NCBI GenBank assembly: GCA_965153455.1
Contig: OZ234503.1
Location: forward strand, 3,844,001 to 3,908,000
DNA: 64,000 nt
Source: Sphagnum compactum
Taxonomy: Eukaryota; Bryophyta; Sphagnopsida; Sphagnales
Reading direction: 5' to 3'
In this document: one piece after another, positions 37,384-48,913 of the stretch
Layout: each line of letters opens with the position of its first letter
How positions within the stretch are numbered: position 1 is the first letter of the stretch
Program-made: the position numbers and the translations under genes
Notes under the pieces: generated by a model
Database searches by the model: none
What the model was told of the DNA's origin: nothing
Seen by the model: the letters and a program-made list of their open reading frames with translations, nothing else

Positions 37384-37800
37384 TCATGACCAAAGCGTGG
37401 ATGAACAAGAGTAATGGGTACGAGTGTTGTGACCCGTGGCTACGCCACTCCAGCCACCCGTGGCACCTCGCCCGGCCCCCCGCAGCGGCTGCCCTGGCCA
37501 CTGTTTTTTTTGGCCTCTCTGAGGACCTCGTTTCAAGTCCCCAACGACGGGTTTTCTTTCTGAGGACCTCGTTTCAGGTCCCTAACGACGGGTTTTCTTT
37601 CTGGGAATCTCGTTTCAGGTCCGTCTCGAGGTCTGGACCGAGTACTGGCCACCTCGGTTCATGGCAATTTCTAAGAATTTGCTTTTCAAAGATGTTTCCC
37701 AACTGCCCTAACTGTCGCCGGTTCCGGCGTAATGTTAAAACGCAGAACGTCTTGTGACACACAGACGGACAGACACCACGTTTGCTTTTATATATAGGAT
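37384..37800. repeat. GC-rich island with 41 bp tandem repeats, possible retroelement end
   Basis: About 415 bp is markedly GC- and CpG-rich in otherwise AT-rich DNA. Units starting at 37518, 37559 and 37600 share TCTGAGGACCTCGTTTCAGG and AACGACGGGTTTTCTT with an exact 41 bp period; the third is diverged. The right end is CACACAGACGGACAGACACC followed by CTTTTATATATAGG, a tail style seen at the 3' ends of some non-LTR elements and SINEs. The GTTTCAAGTCC phrase faintly resembles a tRNA T-arm. No convincing open frame. Confidence 0.5.
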
Positions 37801-39040
37801 AGAATAGTTCATAACAAAGCAAGAATCCAAAAAACTCTCCATGCGAAAGGAAAGTGTGTGGGGTTGCAAGAGGGGAACCTTCAAGACTCTCAATTGCATG
37901 ATCACTTTTAGGAATCAATAATCTTAATAAGTATTTCATAACTTTGGAGCAAGATTGGGGGATCAAACCTTATTCTAATTGGGCCCTCTTTAAACCATTG
38001 AATGTCTTGAAAGGTAAAATATTTTAATGGGGTTGCATTGCAAAAAAAATCTATAAAAAAAGTTATGGCCATTAAAAGGCTTTGGAGTCAAACTACCAAA
38101 ATGAATTTTGGCTAGTTATTGAGAGGTTAAATCATTTCATGTTGAGGATTACAATAAGCCCTTGAAAGATTTTGAATTAAAGTCCATATGAAAAAATAGT
38201 GAGCTTGCAAAATGGCGAGACTCATAACTTGACAATTTTTAGTACCCTCGAAAATTTGTGCTACTTTGATATAGTCCTTGACAACATTTACAAATTATAT
38301 TATAAGAAGGAGAAGACAACTCCTACCAAGTCCAAGATGTATGTCTGGTGAAGACCTATGGTAGCCAATGGTTCATCCTTATACCAATTTGCAATAATTG
38401 TCTTCTTTTTTGGTATGTGTAGATTGACTTCACCTTGAGCTCAACTTAATGAACTTCCAAATAGAACCTAGTTTTTCTCACTTTTAAACATTTTGGTTTA
38501 AATTCTAGCACATGATTACAAATTCAAAACCTTTGAAACATATTCAAACCAGTTCCAAATACATGTACACATTACACACTTCCCAATGTTAGAAATTGCA
38601 TCAATACAATGTGTGAGAGCAAATTAAAACAAAGGTCTATATAGGTACAAAGTTCAAGAACAAACTAAAGATTTTGCTATAAAGCTCAACCTACTTATCA
38701 CGTTTTCTGAATGATTCAACTTTCATACCTAAAGACCCTAGTTTAACAAAAAAAATTCTCACAATTCTAGTTTCCAAATTTTAAAGAACCTACTTCCATG
38801 GTTCAATTCTCATGGCAACAACATAAGAGTCTTAACTTGGTTCCATGTCATGATAACCTAAACCTACACCCCCAATTTTACTTGGTAAATTGGGTACCCA
38901 CAATGCTAATTGCTACCCTATTTCCTCCAAACATTTCAACTAACTTCAACTCGGTTGTTTGGGTGAAAGATATTTGAAGTTGGAAGCATACTCACTCACT
39001 TGTGATGATGATGTTGTCTTGGGGCAGGGTTCAAAATCTT
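37801..39040. other. Intergenic DNA, no gene seen
   Basis: AT-rich sequence downstream of the transporter gene (which runs on minus from 43509). No feature supported. Confidence 0.5.
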
Positions 39041-39044
39041 CACA

Positions 39045-39400
39045 AGCTTGCCATGATTAACATCCGGAAAGGTAATGTAGACTTATTGCAAACTTGTGGA
39101 TGGAGATTCTTACACCCTCAAATTGTTCACAATGCTTGACAAGCTTATCATGATTTACATCTGGAATGTCAATGCACAACTTGTTGATGGAGATTCTTGC
39201 ACCCTCAACTTGCGCACAATGCGACAATTTTTCTTTCTTCATCATATTTTCAAAGAATATGTGCACACTTCTCAATTTCAAGATCATGTCCATCTCATTT
39301 TGAAAAGAACAAAATGCATCCATGATGAAATCCTTACATACAGATATGTACACAAAGAACTCGGCCATATGTTTCCCTTCCAATTGTTCAAAATTCATAA
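39045..39400 (-). other. Open frame with a two-copy in-frame repeat
   Basis: On minus, an open frame of 113 codons (39398-39057) holds a direct duplication of about 95 bp (39047-39141 and 39142-39235). It encodes two versions of a ~30-residue unit: HCAQVEGARISINKLC and HCEQFEGVRISIHKFA, each followed by a D/Y-rich spacer and NHDKLV-type residues. I do not recognise the family. The start is not decided and there is no support for transcription; it may be a decayed gene fragment. Confidence 0.3.
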
Positions 39401-39919
39401 TTCACTTCCTTCTGATTCCTTCTTCTCACCCACTCATTTCCACCAGTAAACTCTCTTCTAATAGACTGACCAAGTATACTGACCTAAAACCACAGAAACA
39501 TGGTTGTGAAATATCTTGACGTTTTCAATTGAAATTTTGTTTCCTGAAAAATACTCAGAGAATCTGTCAAGGTTCTTGTAACTCGAGATCATATAAACTC
39601 ACATAAAATCAGTTTTTACCCTACAGAGACTGCCACATTGTTCCATTGTGCAATGAAGCATATCTTGCTAACTAGCTAGACAACAAATGGGAATTTTACC
39701 AACCTAGAAGAAAATGCTACAGTAACCTTCATGCTAGAAATTCCAAAGCTTGACACAAGACTCTACTGCCGCATGAACATTCTTCACAGCATAGCAGAAA
39801 CTGTTATCTTTTCAAGATGTCTGATAATTTTAAATAAGTGGATAGTGGGGATCCTTAATGGCATCATCTTCTGTCAAATGCTCACTCTCTCAAATGGGCA
39901 AGTCTTTTTTTCTTCTCAC

Positions 39920-42900
39920 TTATTTTTTATTACCATTTGATACTAAAGCTTTTACCAAAGAGCTCCGCATTGTGCTCTCAAATTCCACTTTGTACCTGTA
40001 TATATGTACAAAGTAGAGAAAGGCAATGAAGTTGATACTACTGAGAACAGCCAAGAGCCAGAAGTAGTAGTCAATGTGGCCAATGCTGATTACATTATTG
40101 ACCCACGGGCTTTTTCCATGTTTACCTGTAATTTTTGAGGTCACAGTAATTAGGAAACTCCCCAAGTATGCACCTAGACCGGATGTTGCAGCAAAAAAAG
40201 CAGTTCCCATGCTCCTCATGCCATCAGGGGCTTGGTCATAGAAAAACTCCAGCTGCCCAATTGATGCAAAAACCTCAGCAAATCCTGTTAAAAAAAATGG
40301 AATTATAAGCCACCATGCAGAGAAGGGGACTGTAAGTAATGGATCTCCAGCAGTTCTTGTCTCCCAAGATACCTGTTCCCAGAAAACACCAATACATCAC
40401 AGTTAAATCAATAAGATTGTGTATGGCTACACCAGTCTTTGTTTCCCCCATAGCAAATTTGCACACAACCAATACAACTCCAAATTCGCCACGGGTATGT
40501 AATGTAAGTCCAGTTAAGCTTGATGAAGTTGCAGAGAAATCTCCAAAACAACAATTAAAGGTAACATGACAATGAGTGCAGGCATAACCTCATGAGAGTC
40601 GCTCACAAAGTGACAGACCATCACCTTCATCACAAACGGCAGTGACAAGCTGCCATGACTACCCACCAAGTTCATCAGCTCCCAACAGTGGGTGTAGATA
40701 AGCATATAATAATCTTCCCAAAAACTTGGGCAAACCATTATACACAATCTGTGTCCTGAGTTTCTGTTGCCTTTACGAAAGCAATGGGAAGACTCAGATG
40801 TGATGTTGGCTAGCACTCAAGAGACATTGCTAATAAAAAAAGTCCAGTTAAATTCACTTCGTACCTGGCGTCGTTTTCTCTCAACAAGGGCAGCAGCCAC
40901 TGCAGCGAGGATGGAAGCAAAAAGCCCGACACCAGTTCTTTGGAGATACGAGATACCTCGAGGATTCCGAGTGTATTGGCCAATAAATGGCACAAGCAAA
41001 CAGTCGTAGAGAGGTATGAACAACAAGATGAACATTGCAGATACCACAGGCACAGATGCAGCTGGAACATTGAAACCCCAGAGTCTCCTATCCATGTTCA
41101 TCGCTTGTTGTGCCCCAAAGTTCAAGATTTGTACAAACACAGTATTGAGCACAATTGAAGTAGCCCATATGGGTATCACCCGCAGCAGCGCCTTCATCTC
41201 TTCCACCTGCTCATAAAATGAGAACTTTCATTTGATGTGACAATATATGATCTGTGATAATTTTTTGGCAGCTCACTTTCTTTCATTGCAGGGAACCTGA
41301 TCAAGCTTCAAATGAACACTTGCAATTTGCTACATAGCCAGAAAGTTTCTTCACACATTTGGCTTTAGCTGAAAGCCCTAATCCTGATCAGGAAGCCTGA
41401 TAGACAAAAGAGCAAAACCTTGTAAGAGAGCTTGCTGACACTTGCGATAACAGAGATTGACAATCTGTGCATGGACAAATGATGGAAGCTTGTTGCTAGC
41501 TAACCTGGGTTACTGTGCATAGTCTCCATGCAGTAACTGGGGTTCCAGAAATCTTATCTTCTTCAGTTTCCACTGCTGCCTTATCAAGGAATCTGCACAC
41601 CATACAAGATGTTGTAAGGACCATTCCTCAATGACATATGCCACTACATATTGCTCCTTAGTTTCAGCAGCAGAAGCCAGCATCCAAATTTACAGTACTA
41701 TGAAAATTGTGTTTTATGAACAATTAGTAGCTCCAGTGCGTCTGTCCCATACCGAAGGTCATTTACATGGTGCAGCTTGCGGCTACCGACTATGGCAGAC
41801 TCTTTATCATGAACTTCATGAAGTAGGCTCTCATCACTGGGCACCTGAACTTTGCGTTTCCGGGTTGATGCAACCAGCACTTGCGCAAGTCGAGTCAAAG
41901 GACTGCCACTGGGGAGTCTGTGTCTATAAAATGGTGTACCCATGAAGAAGATGATATTTGCAACTCCCATGGCTATAGCCAAAGTCCCGAATCCCCAACC
42001 CCAACTCACATAGTCTGAGACATACACCACCAAGGTGAGGGAAAGGAAAATCCCCAAGGTTATCATGAAGTAGAACCCATTGAAGAATCTCGCAAGGTGG
42101 AGTTTCTCTTTTGGATCCTCAATGTCAAATTGGTCAGCTCCAAACGAGGACACACATGGTCGGATGCCTCCTGATCCCAATGCAATTGTGTACAACGACA
42201 CATACAAGAAAGCCATTTGCCGTGTTGATGCTGGTGCACAAAAGCCCAAATAAAGAGTAATAATTCCACATCCAGAGTTGGAAGGCCTTGTGCCTGCTAA
42301 TACTGAGGTGAGAGTCAAAAGGATAAGACCCTACACCAAAAAAACACAGTCAAAGTTACAACTCATGTACTCCGGCACACATAATCAGTGAGAAACAAAC
42401 ATCCCAACATAATTTTCAAGAACTGGAACCCTAAAATTCAAGCTCTAATTCTTCAACTCTGGAGCACTGGAGGGTTACAAATGAATGGACCATCATCGTG
42501 GCAACAATGAAAGGCAGGCAGCTTAACTTACCACCAAGTAGATCATGGAGAATATGCCAATAGTGTAGTAGCGACCCAAATAAGCATCGGCCACAAAGGC
42601 ACCCAGTAAGGGGGTGAGAGAGGCAGTTCCTATCACATTTGTGACAAGAGTGGATGTGCTGGGGAAGTTGATGTGCATTTCATAGTAGAGGTAGAATATC
42701 AGGTTGACCAGAATTCCATAGAAGGCCATCCTCTCTGCAGTCTCATTGCCTACCATGAGCAACCCAAACCAGAAGCAGTAGCAGTAAGTACACTCAGTTA
42801 TCTGATAAACAAAATCAGTAGTAGTACTAGTAGTAGTAGAATATTATGCACTAGAGATGCACCACATTCCATAGACAAGATCCATGATCCTCTTTGCACA

Positions 42901-43509
42901 ATCTCATTGCCTGCAGCAAACTGCAATGTGTGTATCTGAAACAAATCTGATGCACATCTGATTTTGTGTGATTCCTTAGAGCTTGCATGATGCAGCAGTG
43001 CAAAACCCAAAACACGCACCAAAAATGAAGAAAGCAGCTCGCCATCCTCCAGTCTTTGACAAGTCCAGCAACGGCCGACCTCGAATGTCCACGGGAGTGT
43101 AGCCTATGCTGAACTTGTCAACTTCGAAGCATGCAGATTGCATCACGGCCGATGCTACAAGAGTTGAGGTGGGATTTGCTGTGTTCTCAGCTAATCCTGC
43201 TGTCTCCTGACTATCTGGTTTCATCGTAGATGGTGATGATGATGACACTGGAGCGGCGGCAGCAGCAGGAGCTGGCGTCGTCGCTGCAAGATCATCAGTA
43301 GTCGAAGGACTCCTGCAGCAGCGTGACGGTTCATCTGCAACAACCGAGCTGCAGGTGGTCGTGGCGCCCGGCCCCATCTCAGGTTCTTTCCAATGGTCCA
43401 GCTTCTCGGCCTGAGAATCCAACACTGGGTTCGTAGATATCAGCGACATCAACGTATTAGGCGGCTGCTGCTGCTGCTGTTCCTCCTTGCTTGCAGCTGC
43501 ATGATCCAT
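39920..43509 (-). CDS. NPF (NRT1/PTR) proton-coupled transporter with a long N-terminal extension
   Basis: Twelve-pass membrane transporter of the NPF/POT family, which carries nitrate, peptides or plant hormones with protons; the substrate cannot be read from sequence. Six exons on minus: 43509-43020, 42749-42532, 42330-41753, 41592-41505, 41206-40865, 40372-39920, all in phase (donors GTGCGT, GTAAGT, GTATGG, GTTAGC, GTACGA). Product 722 residues. Landmarks: YTPVDIRGRPLLDLSKTGGW at 137-156; the proton-coupling ExxER motif, E166-T-A-E-R170; GSGGIRPCVSSFGADQF in exon 3; FLDKAA at 430-435; FFYDQAPDGMRS at 615-626 near the C-terminus. The first ~136 residues are a Gln/Ala/Ser/Pro-rich extension, far longer than usual, so translation might start lower, for example at Met96. 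Intron 5 holds copy B of a dispersed repeat. No frame damage is seen. Confidence 0.92.
40505..40835 (-). repeat. Dispersed repeat copy B in the last intron of the NPF gene
   Basis: Read on minus it matches 33885-34225 in the same order of phrases (CTTGAGTGCTAGCCAA, ACAGAAACTCAGGACACAGA, GTATAATGGTTTG, CAGCTTGTCACTGC, CACTTTGTGAGC, TTTCTCTGCA). It carries a 100-codon open frame (40816-40514) with a hydrophobic end (MLPLIVVLEISLQ) that copy A lacks in intact form. It starts about 30 bp after the donor of intron 5. Confidence 0.75.
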
Positions 43510-44560
43510 CTGAAGATCAAAAGACTTACAAATCAGCTCTCGACTCTATCTAGCTAAAGTGCATCATCAGTGCGCTTGCAGAGATAACTAGCTCGGAGCT
43601 TCAAAGAGAAATGACCCAACACATGCATGTTGTGTCAGACGATGTTCCAACCTCCGGCCACAGCGCCTGCGCAACAAAACAAAGATTGCCAAGCTGGATC
43701 ACGATTGAGTAACTACTCGGGCGGGGTTGCTCCACACAAACCTTCTTGTACTGACTCCTGAGTCACTCACAGCAGCAGCTGCGTCTCACAGGCGCATATC
43801 ACAGCCACCTTCTTTGTCACGAGTCACGACGAGTAGTGGCAGTAAAGATCTGCCATTTATTCATTCCCCCATTGATTTCATCAGATCCGACATGAGTGAG
43901 AGTAGAGTCTAGAGATCAAAGGCAGCTGCCGTCAGCATTATATGCTCTCATAACACTTAGGGCCGCAAAACAGTTCACAAAACACAAATATTTTTCTCCT
44001 CACAAACGTAGACCGGCTGGCATTCTAATTAGCTGAGAATGCAGCATGTAGCAGCTAAGAGTTGAATGCAAAACTACTCATGGGAGCAGCTGCGACGACA
44101 AGCTAGTGATGAGGGTCCTCTTGGGTGAGCTTCTTCATAGTAGCAGCTGCTAGCTGCAACAAGAAGCTCATGGTGAGCATCATGGGTGAGGTTCTTGTCA
44201 TATTGGATTGCGGCCTCGCAGCGGCTGTGTACACAATACGTATTTCAATGCAGCAGCAGCTCATTTGAGCTCATGAGCGCCTGTGAAGTTCCATTGGCAT
44301 GTAACTGGAATCCAGTAGCATGCTCATCGGAATGGAATGCAGCAGATTCCCGCTGCAGCTGGGAGGCAACAAACAGGCTTACCCCACAGCGAGAAGCTGC
44401 TGGGAGTGATGATGATCACACTGCCACAAGCATGATGATCACCATCACTTACAACAGTTGCTACTGTAATTTCAATTACAATATCAGCTGCTTGTAAGAT
44501 ATTGTCCGCAATATTTGTTTGTTTTGTTTTGTTTTTTTTCCTCCTTCTCACACATGATTT
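43510..44560 (-). promoter_or_regulatory. 5' flank of the NPF gene, CAG/GCT-rich
   Basis: Gene-like composition with many GCAGCAGC and CAGCTGC (E-box-containing) words continues for about 1 kb upstream of the start codon. It probably holds the leader and promoter. I cannot place a start site; open frames in it are short and unsupported. Confidence 0.4.
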
Positions 44561-45070
44561 GTAGCTCAATCTTATGATACTCGAAACTACTCTAGTACTT
44601 CAAAAACACTGATGGGAAACAGAGATATAACAGCCATTGAGTACTCTACTTTCACGTTACACCAAGCAAGAGAAAAAAACAAAAGCAAAAAAAACAGAAA
44701 AACACAGCTAGCTGCCTCTGGAAGCAGGCAGGCAGGCAGAAGGAAGAAAAAAAAGCTGCATACCAGGTGTGGAATATATTCATATTTTATTTATTTACAT
44801 TGTAGTAAGAAACGATGCAAAAGATGCAACAACAGCAGCAGCTGCGATGGCGGCGGCGGAGGCAACAGCAGGAGCAGAAGGGAATAACAGTTGCAGCAAG
44901 CTATGGCGTCAAGAGCAGAAATGGCTACTGTGCTTGACAAGAGCAGCTTCCATGGAAGATCGAAGAAGACGAAGAAGAAGAAAGGGAGGACATTGCGCTT
45001 GTGCTGCGGTTTGCAACCATGACAAGGATAGAGAGTTAGGTACCAAAATTTTAGGGTTTGTGGCAGTTGC
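44561..45070. other. Low-complexity GCAGG, GCA and GAA repeat region
   Basis: GCAGGCAGGCAGGCAGA at 44723-44739, GCAGCAGCTGCGATGGCGG near 44840 and GAAGAAGACGAAGAAGAAG near 44962. These generate open frames rich in Ala or Arg that look like translated simple repeat, not protein. Confidence 0.45.
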
Positions 45071-45076
45071 ATGCCA

Positions 45077-45395
45077 CTGTCCCCTTCAAAATTGTCTATT
45101 ATTTTTATTTTTATTTTCAGGCCAATTATGTTCCCTTTAAATTTTTGTCAATTTTGGAGGATCAAAATTATTTTGCTTTCATGCCAATTATGTTCCTTTC
45201 AAATTTGTCAAATTTTGGGGGATCACATTTTATTTTTATTTATGTCCCCTTCCAAATTGTCCAAATTTCTTGGGATCCTAATGTTTTTCATGCCAACTAT
45301 GTACACGTCAAAATTGTCAATTTCTTGAGATTAAAACTTTGTTCAAGTAGATTGTGTCCCCTTCAAAATTATCAAATTTTTGGAGTCTTTCTTTC
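45077..45395. repeat. Tandem repeat, ~56 bp unit, six copies
   Basis: CCCCTTCAAAATTGTC-like segments recur at about 45077, 45130, 45192, 45245, 45302 and 45358, each followed by AAATTTT(G)GGGGATC-like sequence and mostly an AT-rich spacer with ATGCCAATTATGT. Spacing is 53-62 bp and copies are diverged. Confidence 0.75.
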
Positions 45396-46985
45396 TTTTT
45401 CTTTTTCTTTTTTCATTTTGGAAGTTGTGCTCTCTTGCAATGCTTCTTTGTAGTGGGCATAAAAAACGCTTCCCTCCCAATAAATTCATTGGCATTATTA
45501 ACATGGCACTAGGCCCAATCATGAATCAACTATTTGTACACCATGAGATGATGATGGATGCAAAGATCATGAGGTGATGACCTCTTCAAGTATGGAGGCA
45601 CCTTGATAAGTACTCATTGGAGGCACTTTACAACTACTAGGGAGCACCTTATTGCCTTTTTAGTAAACAAACCTTGGCTTTACACATAGAGGAGGCATTA
45701 TTCAAACTCTTTGGTGACCTGAAAAATGAAACCCAAAACCCTTTGTTATTGATAAAAGGATATGTTAGATTAAAAAAACTATAGTGAAACATTTTTTGGG
45801 TGAAATAACTTAGATTGGGGTAAGGTAATATATATACTATGTACACATTTCAACACTTAAAAAACCATTCCTTGGGAAATGCAAGTTTTGGAGCCTTATG
45901 GAGCAATAAAACCCAGAGTTGTTTTGATTGTACTCATTTTTAGAGCTACATACTAAGTTGATCATCAAATTTCAAATGTTTGGATTTGCTTCTGTCAGTG
46001 CATATCCTTAAGGATGTCAGGTTCAAATAGGGTGTTCAAAGTCTTAAGACACCAGAACATCTGAAACTAAGCATTGGTTAGTGTGTTTGCCAAAGATTGG
46101 CCCAAGAGTGATAGGATCCAAAAGCTCTTATTACTACATTAGATTGTTGACCCCATGGTTTCAACTAGCACCTCAAATGGCACCTTCACCTACTTGAGTA
46201 ATGCTTCTCAGAGCAACCCAGAAAATGTTTAAATGAACTCAGAGAGCCCTGATTTAGTCTTGAGATGGGATGGCTATAATGTTTGGAAGTAACCCAAAAA
46301 GGTTTGTGGTTTTTACCATGGTACCCGTGTAGGTTATGGGTCAACCAAGTGCACGGGTTTGAGCCCTCAGCCCGCACTATATGTATTTCGTGAGTTCATG
46401 GCCCACCAATTGGTATATGACATAACCCAATTTCTCAAAGACTCTAAGCCTTCTTAGCATCCACACATTATTACTTTCTTGAATGTTGGAGACGAGAGAA
46501 GTGAGCTGAAAAATGCCATGAAAAGACACAATCACAAAATACATGTTGCATACAAGCACATATAACTTCGGAAAAAAGAGTTATTATTGGTTAAGTTTAT
46601 TGAATTAAGTTCCATGTCAACATCATATCATTTTTTTATTACTATTTTTATTATGTATTTGTGTTTCATGCACAAGTAATATTGTGGAATTATGAGTTAT
46701 TGGAGTTAAAGGTAAGTATCACATTGCATGTGATGTTCAATGAAGCTCATAATTACAAGATTCACATGATTTGATTAGTTAGCAAACATTAATAATCCAT
46801 TTTTTTAATGAAGATTGAGCATTTTACACTTCCAAGGAGTTTGCCATTCTCCTTCCATATTGTGGTGGTTTTATTAATAAACATAAAGATGAATTGTTTG
46901 TGGAATTAATATGTGCACAATTGTTGCAAGAAATGTTGCAATCTAAATGAAAAGTATTCAAAGCATGGTACAAGGCAAGAAACAC
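45396..46985. other. Intergenic DNA, no gene seen
   Basis: AT-rich. A phrase GTGCACGGGTTTGAGCCC near 46350 weakly resembles a tRNA T-arm but has no matching box A at the right distance. Confidence 0.5.
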
Positions 46986-47039
46986 TAATTATTAATGGTG
47001 TTCTTAAAAGTTTTAAATGGTTGCATATTGTATATCTAC

Positions 47040-47560
47040 AACAAAATTAACTTAAGATTTTTTTCAACCTTTTCTTTTATTGCCCAAATGAAATCAATTC
47101 AAACTATGCTTGCCATTGCAACAATACAAGATCACAAGATGCATCAAATGGATGTTAAAACTTCTTTACTTAACGGAGATCTTTCAAAGGAAATATTATT
47201 TGAGTAGCTTTGTGATCAAGGGTAAAAAGAACATGGTATCTAAGCTTGTAAAATCCCTTTATGGTTTGAAATAATTTCCTTGTACATGGAACCATAAGAT
47301 TGATGCATATTTTTTGTTAAGGAGTTTGAGAAGAGTTATGTTGACCATACCATTTATTTCAAAATGATTTATGGCAATTCTTTTGTGATCATTATTTTTT
47401 ATGTTGATAATTTCATTTTGGTACTTAATTATTTGATTTTGTTGAAAAAGACAAAGGAAAATCTTTTGAAATTTTTTGAGATGGTGGACCTATGTGAGAT
47501 CTTACTTTTTTAGGGACACCAGTGAATTGTGTTTAACAAAGCTAAATGATATGTTTAACC
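47040..47560 (+). pseudogene. Ty1/copia reverse transcriptase fragment, decayed
   Basis: Plus-strand reading gives AQMKSIQTMLAIATIQDH, HQMDVKTSLLNGDLSKEI, then after a stop KLVKSLYGLK, GNSFVIIIFYVDNFILV and KFFEMVDLCE, in the order of a Ty1/copia reverse transcriptase. The catalytic YVDD is YVDN. There are stops after SKEILFE, after YGLK and after DLCEILLF, plus at least one frameshift. No LTRs, integrase or RNase H part could be found around it. Confidence 0.75.
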
Positions 47561-47804
47561 CAAAGAAAATACATTGTAGCATTTTGAGGATTCATATGCT
47601 ATCCCATTTCAAAATGTTGTTGGAAAGCTCACGTGTGAAATGGTATGTATAATTTTTTTGATATTGTTTGAGCTGTGGGGGTTGTAAACCAATTTGTGGC
47701 TAATATTGAGCAACTTATTGGGGAATGAAAGCAACTTTTTTTGTGATCTAATAGGCATAATTTATTTTGATTTGTGTTTTGGAAGAAATATTGAAAATGT
47801 TTTT

Positions 47805-48235
47805 ATGGGCCATGTGCATTCCAAAAAGAATGCTTACCATAAGTAAAGTTGTAATGGGAATATGATAGGCTAAGTGCATTTTGACAAGGACATTTGCCCA
47901 TCATCATGGCCAAGTGTGTTTCAAGGGGGGGATTTATCATAACCAAGGTTTCAACAAGAACTGTATGGGTAATGTGCATTTTGACAAGGGAGTTTACCGT
48001 AGCCAAGGTTTTGAGGGGAACATGATGAATTATATGCATTTCAATGAGAACTTTTTTCATAGCCAAGGCCATGCACGGTTTGCAAGGGGCATAAACCATA
48101 GATAAGGTTAGCTACATTTTATCAAGATTATCTACCATATCCATGGAATTGATAAAAACATTATGGGCTAGGGGCATTTTGAAAAGAATGCTTATCAGAA
48201 CAAGCATTTCAATATTGGGAGCTATGATACTATTT
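47805..48235 (+). repeat. 60 bp tandem repeat encoding a 20-residue motif
   Basis: GTGCATT-type anchors occur at 47814, 47874, 47914, 47974, 48034, about 48071, 48112 and 48172. Spacing is 60 bp except where 20-23 bp have been lost. In one reading frame each unit encodes a version of MGxVHFDKGxYHSQGFxxN. The longest open part (47881-48105, 74 codons) keeps this over several copies, although 47805-47880 has stops and the last units are decayed. A 60 bp (20-codon) period that mostly holds frame suggests descent from a repeat protein. I do not recognise the protein. Confidence 0.7.
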
Positions 48236-48539
48236 AATCAAAGCGCACACATACACATGTTTACTGCGTTCATTGTGATGAGATTAGGTTAATAATATTG
48301 AGGATTGTCAATACACATCAAGTTATGTTTTGTTATAAAATAATGGTTAAAACAATGTGATTTTAATATTATCATATGAACTTTTAGAGAGTGACATATT
48401 TATCAAAAATGAATCATCCTAGCTTGTAACCACCCAAGTGGAACAATAATGAGAAATTGCATTATGATGCTAAAAGTGAGTCACCATGTCCTGCAATCAC
48501 CCTAAAAAGAGCATTTCAAAGCATGAATACTTCTTGCTC

Positions 48540-48913
48540 CAGTGAGTGTTGCATTTTTTGAAATGCCCTTCAAACAGAACAGATGGGGGGAAAAAATGGA
48601 AGGTAACATGCCCTCCATGGACACTTACACAAATCAAAACCAAGTTTTTAAGTATAGGGGCGTGCTCTTGAGGGCCTCCTTTCCTTTTGAAGGCCACACA
48701 GCCTTGAGTGCTGCAGACTTGTGCAGTAGCCTGGAAATGAGGGGAGGCCCAGTAGAGCAGGCCTTCCACAGTGTAAAGTACAACAGGTTTTTGTTTGAAT
48801 GGAGGGGGGAGGAGAATGTCCCTTCAATTGACGAAAGCATCTTGAGTGCCAGGAGGTGCTTTCAAATACAAGGAAAGAAACCTTGGAGTGATTTCTACTC
48901 CTGCATACAATAG
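48540..48913 (+). CDS. Unknown open frame, 123 codons, gene-like composition
   Basis: From 48542 to 48913 the plus strand is open (from an upstream GTG; first ATG at about 48557). The stretch 48655-48890 is markedly richer in G and C than its surroundings. It contains RGVLLRASFPFEGHTALSAA and AFHSVKYNRFLFEWRGEENV. ENVPSID echoes an earlier GNMPSMD. I do not recognise a domain, no splice partner is evident, and it may be an exon of a broken or uncharacterised gene. Confidence 0.25.

Noticed and set aside
40275-40290. A splice-acceptor-like TTTTTTTTAACAGG inside the last NPF exon
   Set aside because: The reading frame continues through it and the encoded residues (PFFLTGFAEVF) are those expected for the family, so it is coding sequence.
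44612-45140. Overlapping open frames with poly-Ala and poly-Arg runs
   Set aside because: They are products of GCAGG, GCA and GAA simple repeats, with no domain or splice support.
46345-46375. tRNA T-arm-like GTGCACGGGTTTGAGCCC
   Set aside because: No box A at a suitable distance and no cloverleaf could be drawn.
47881-48105. Calling the 60 bp array an intact gene
   Set aside because: Upstream units carry stops and the last units are decayed; only the repeat structure is supported.
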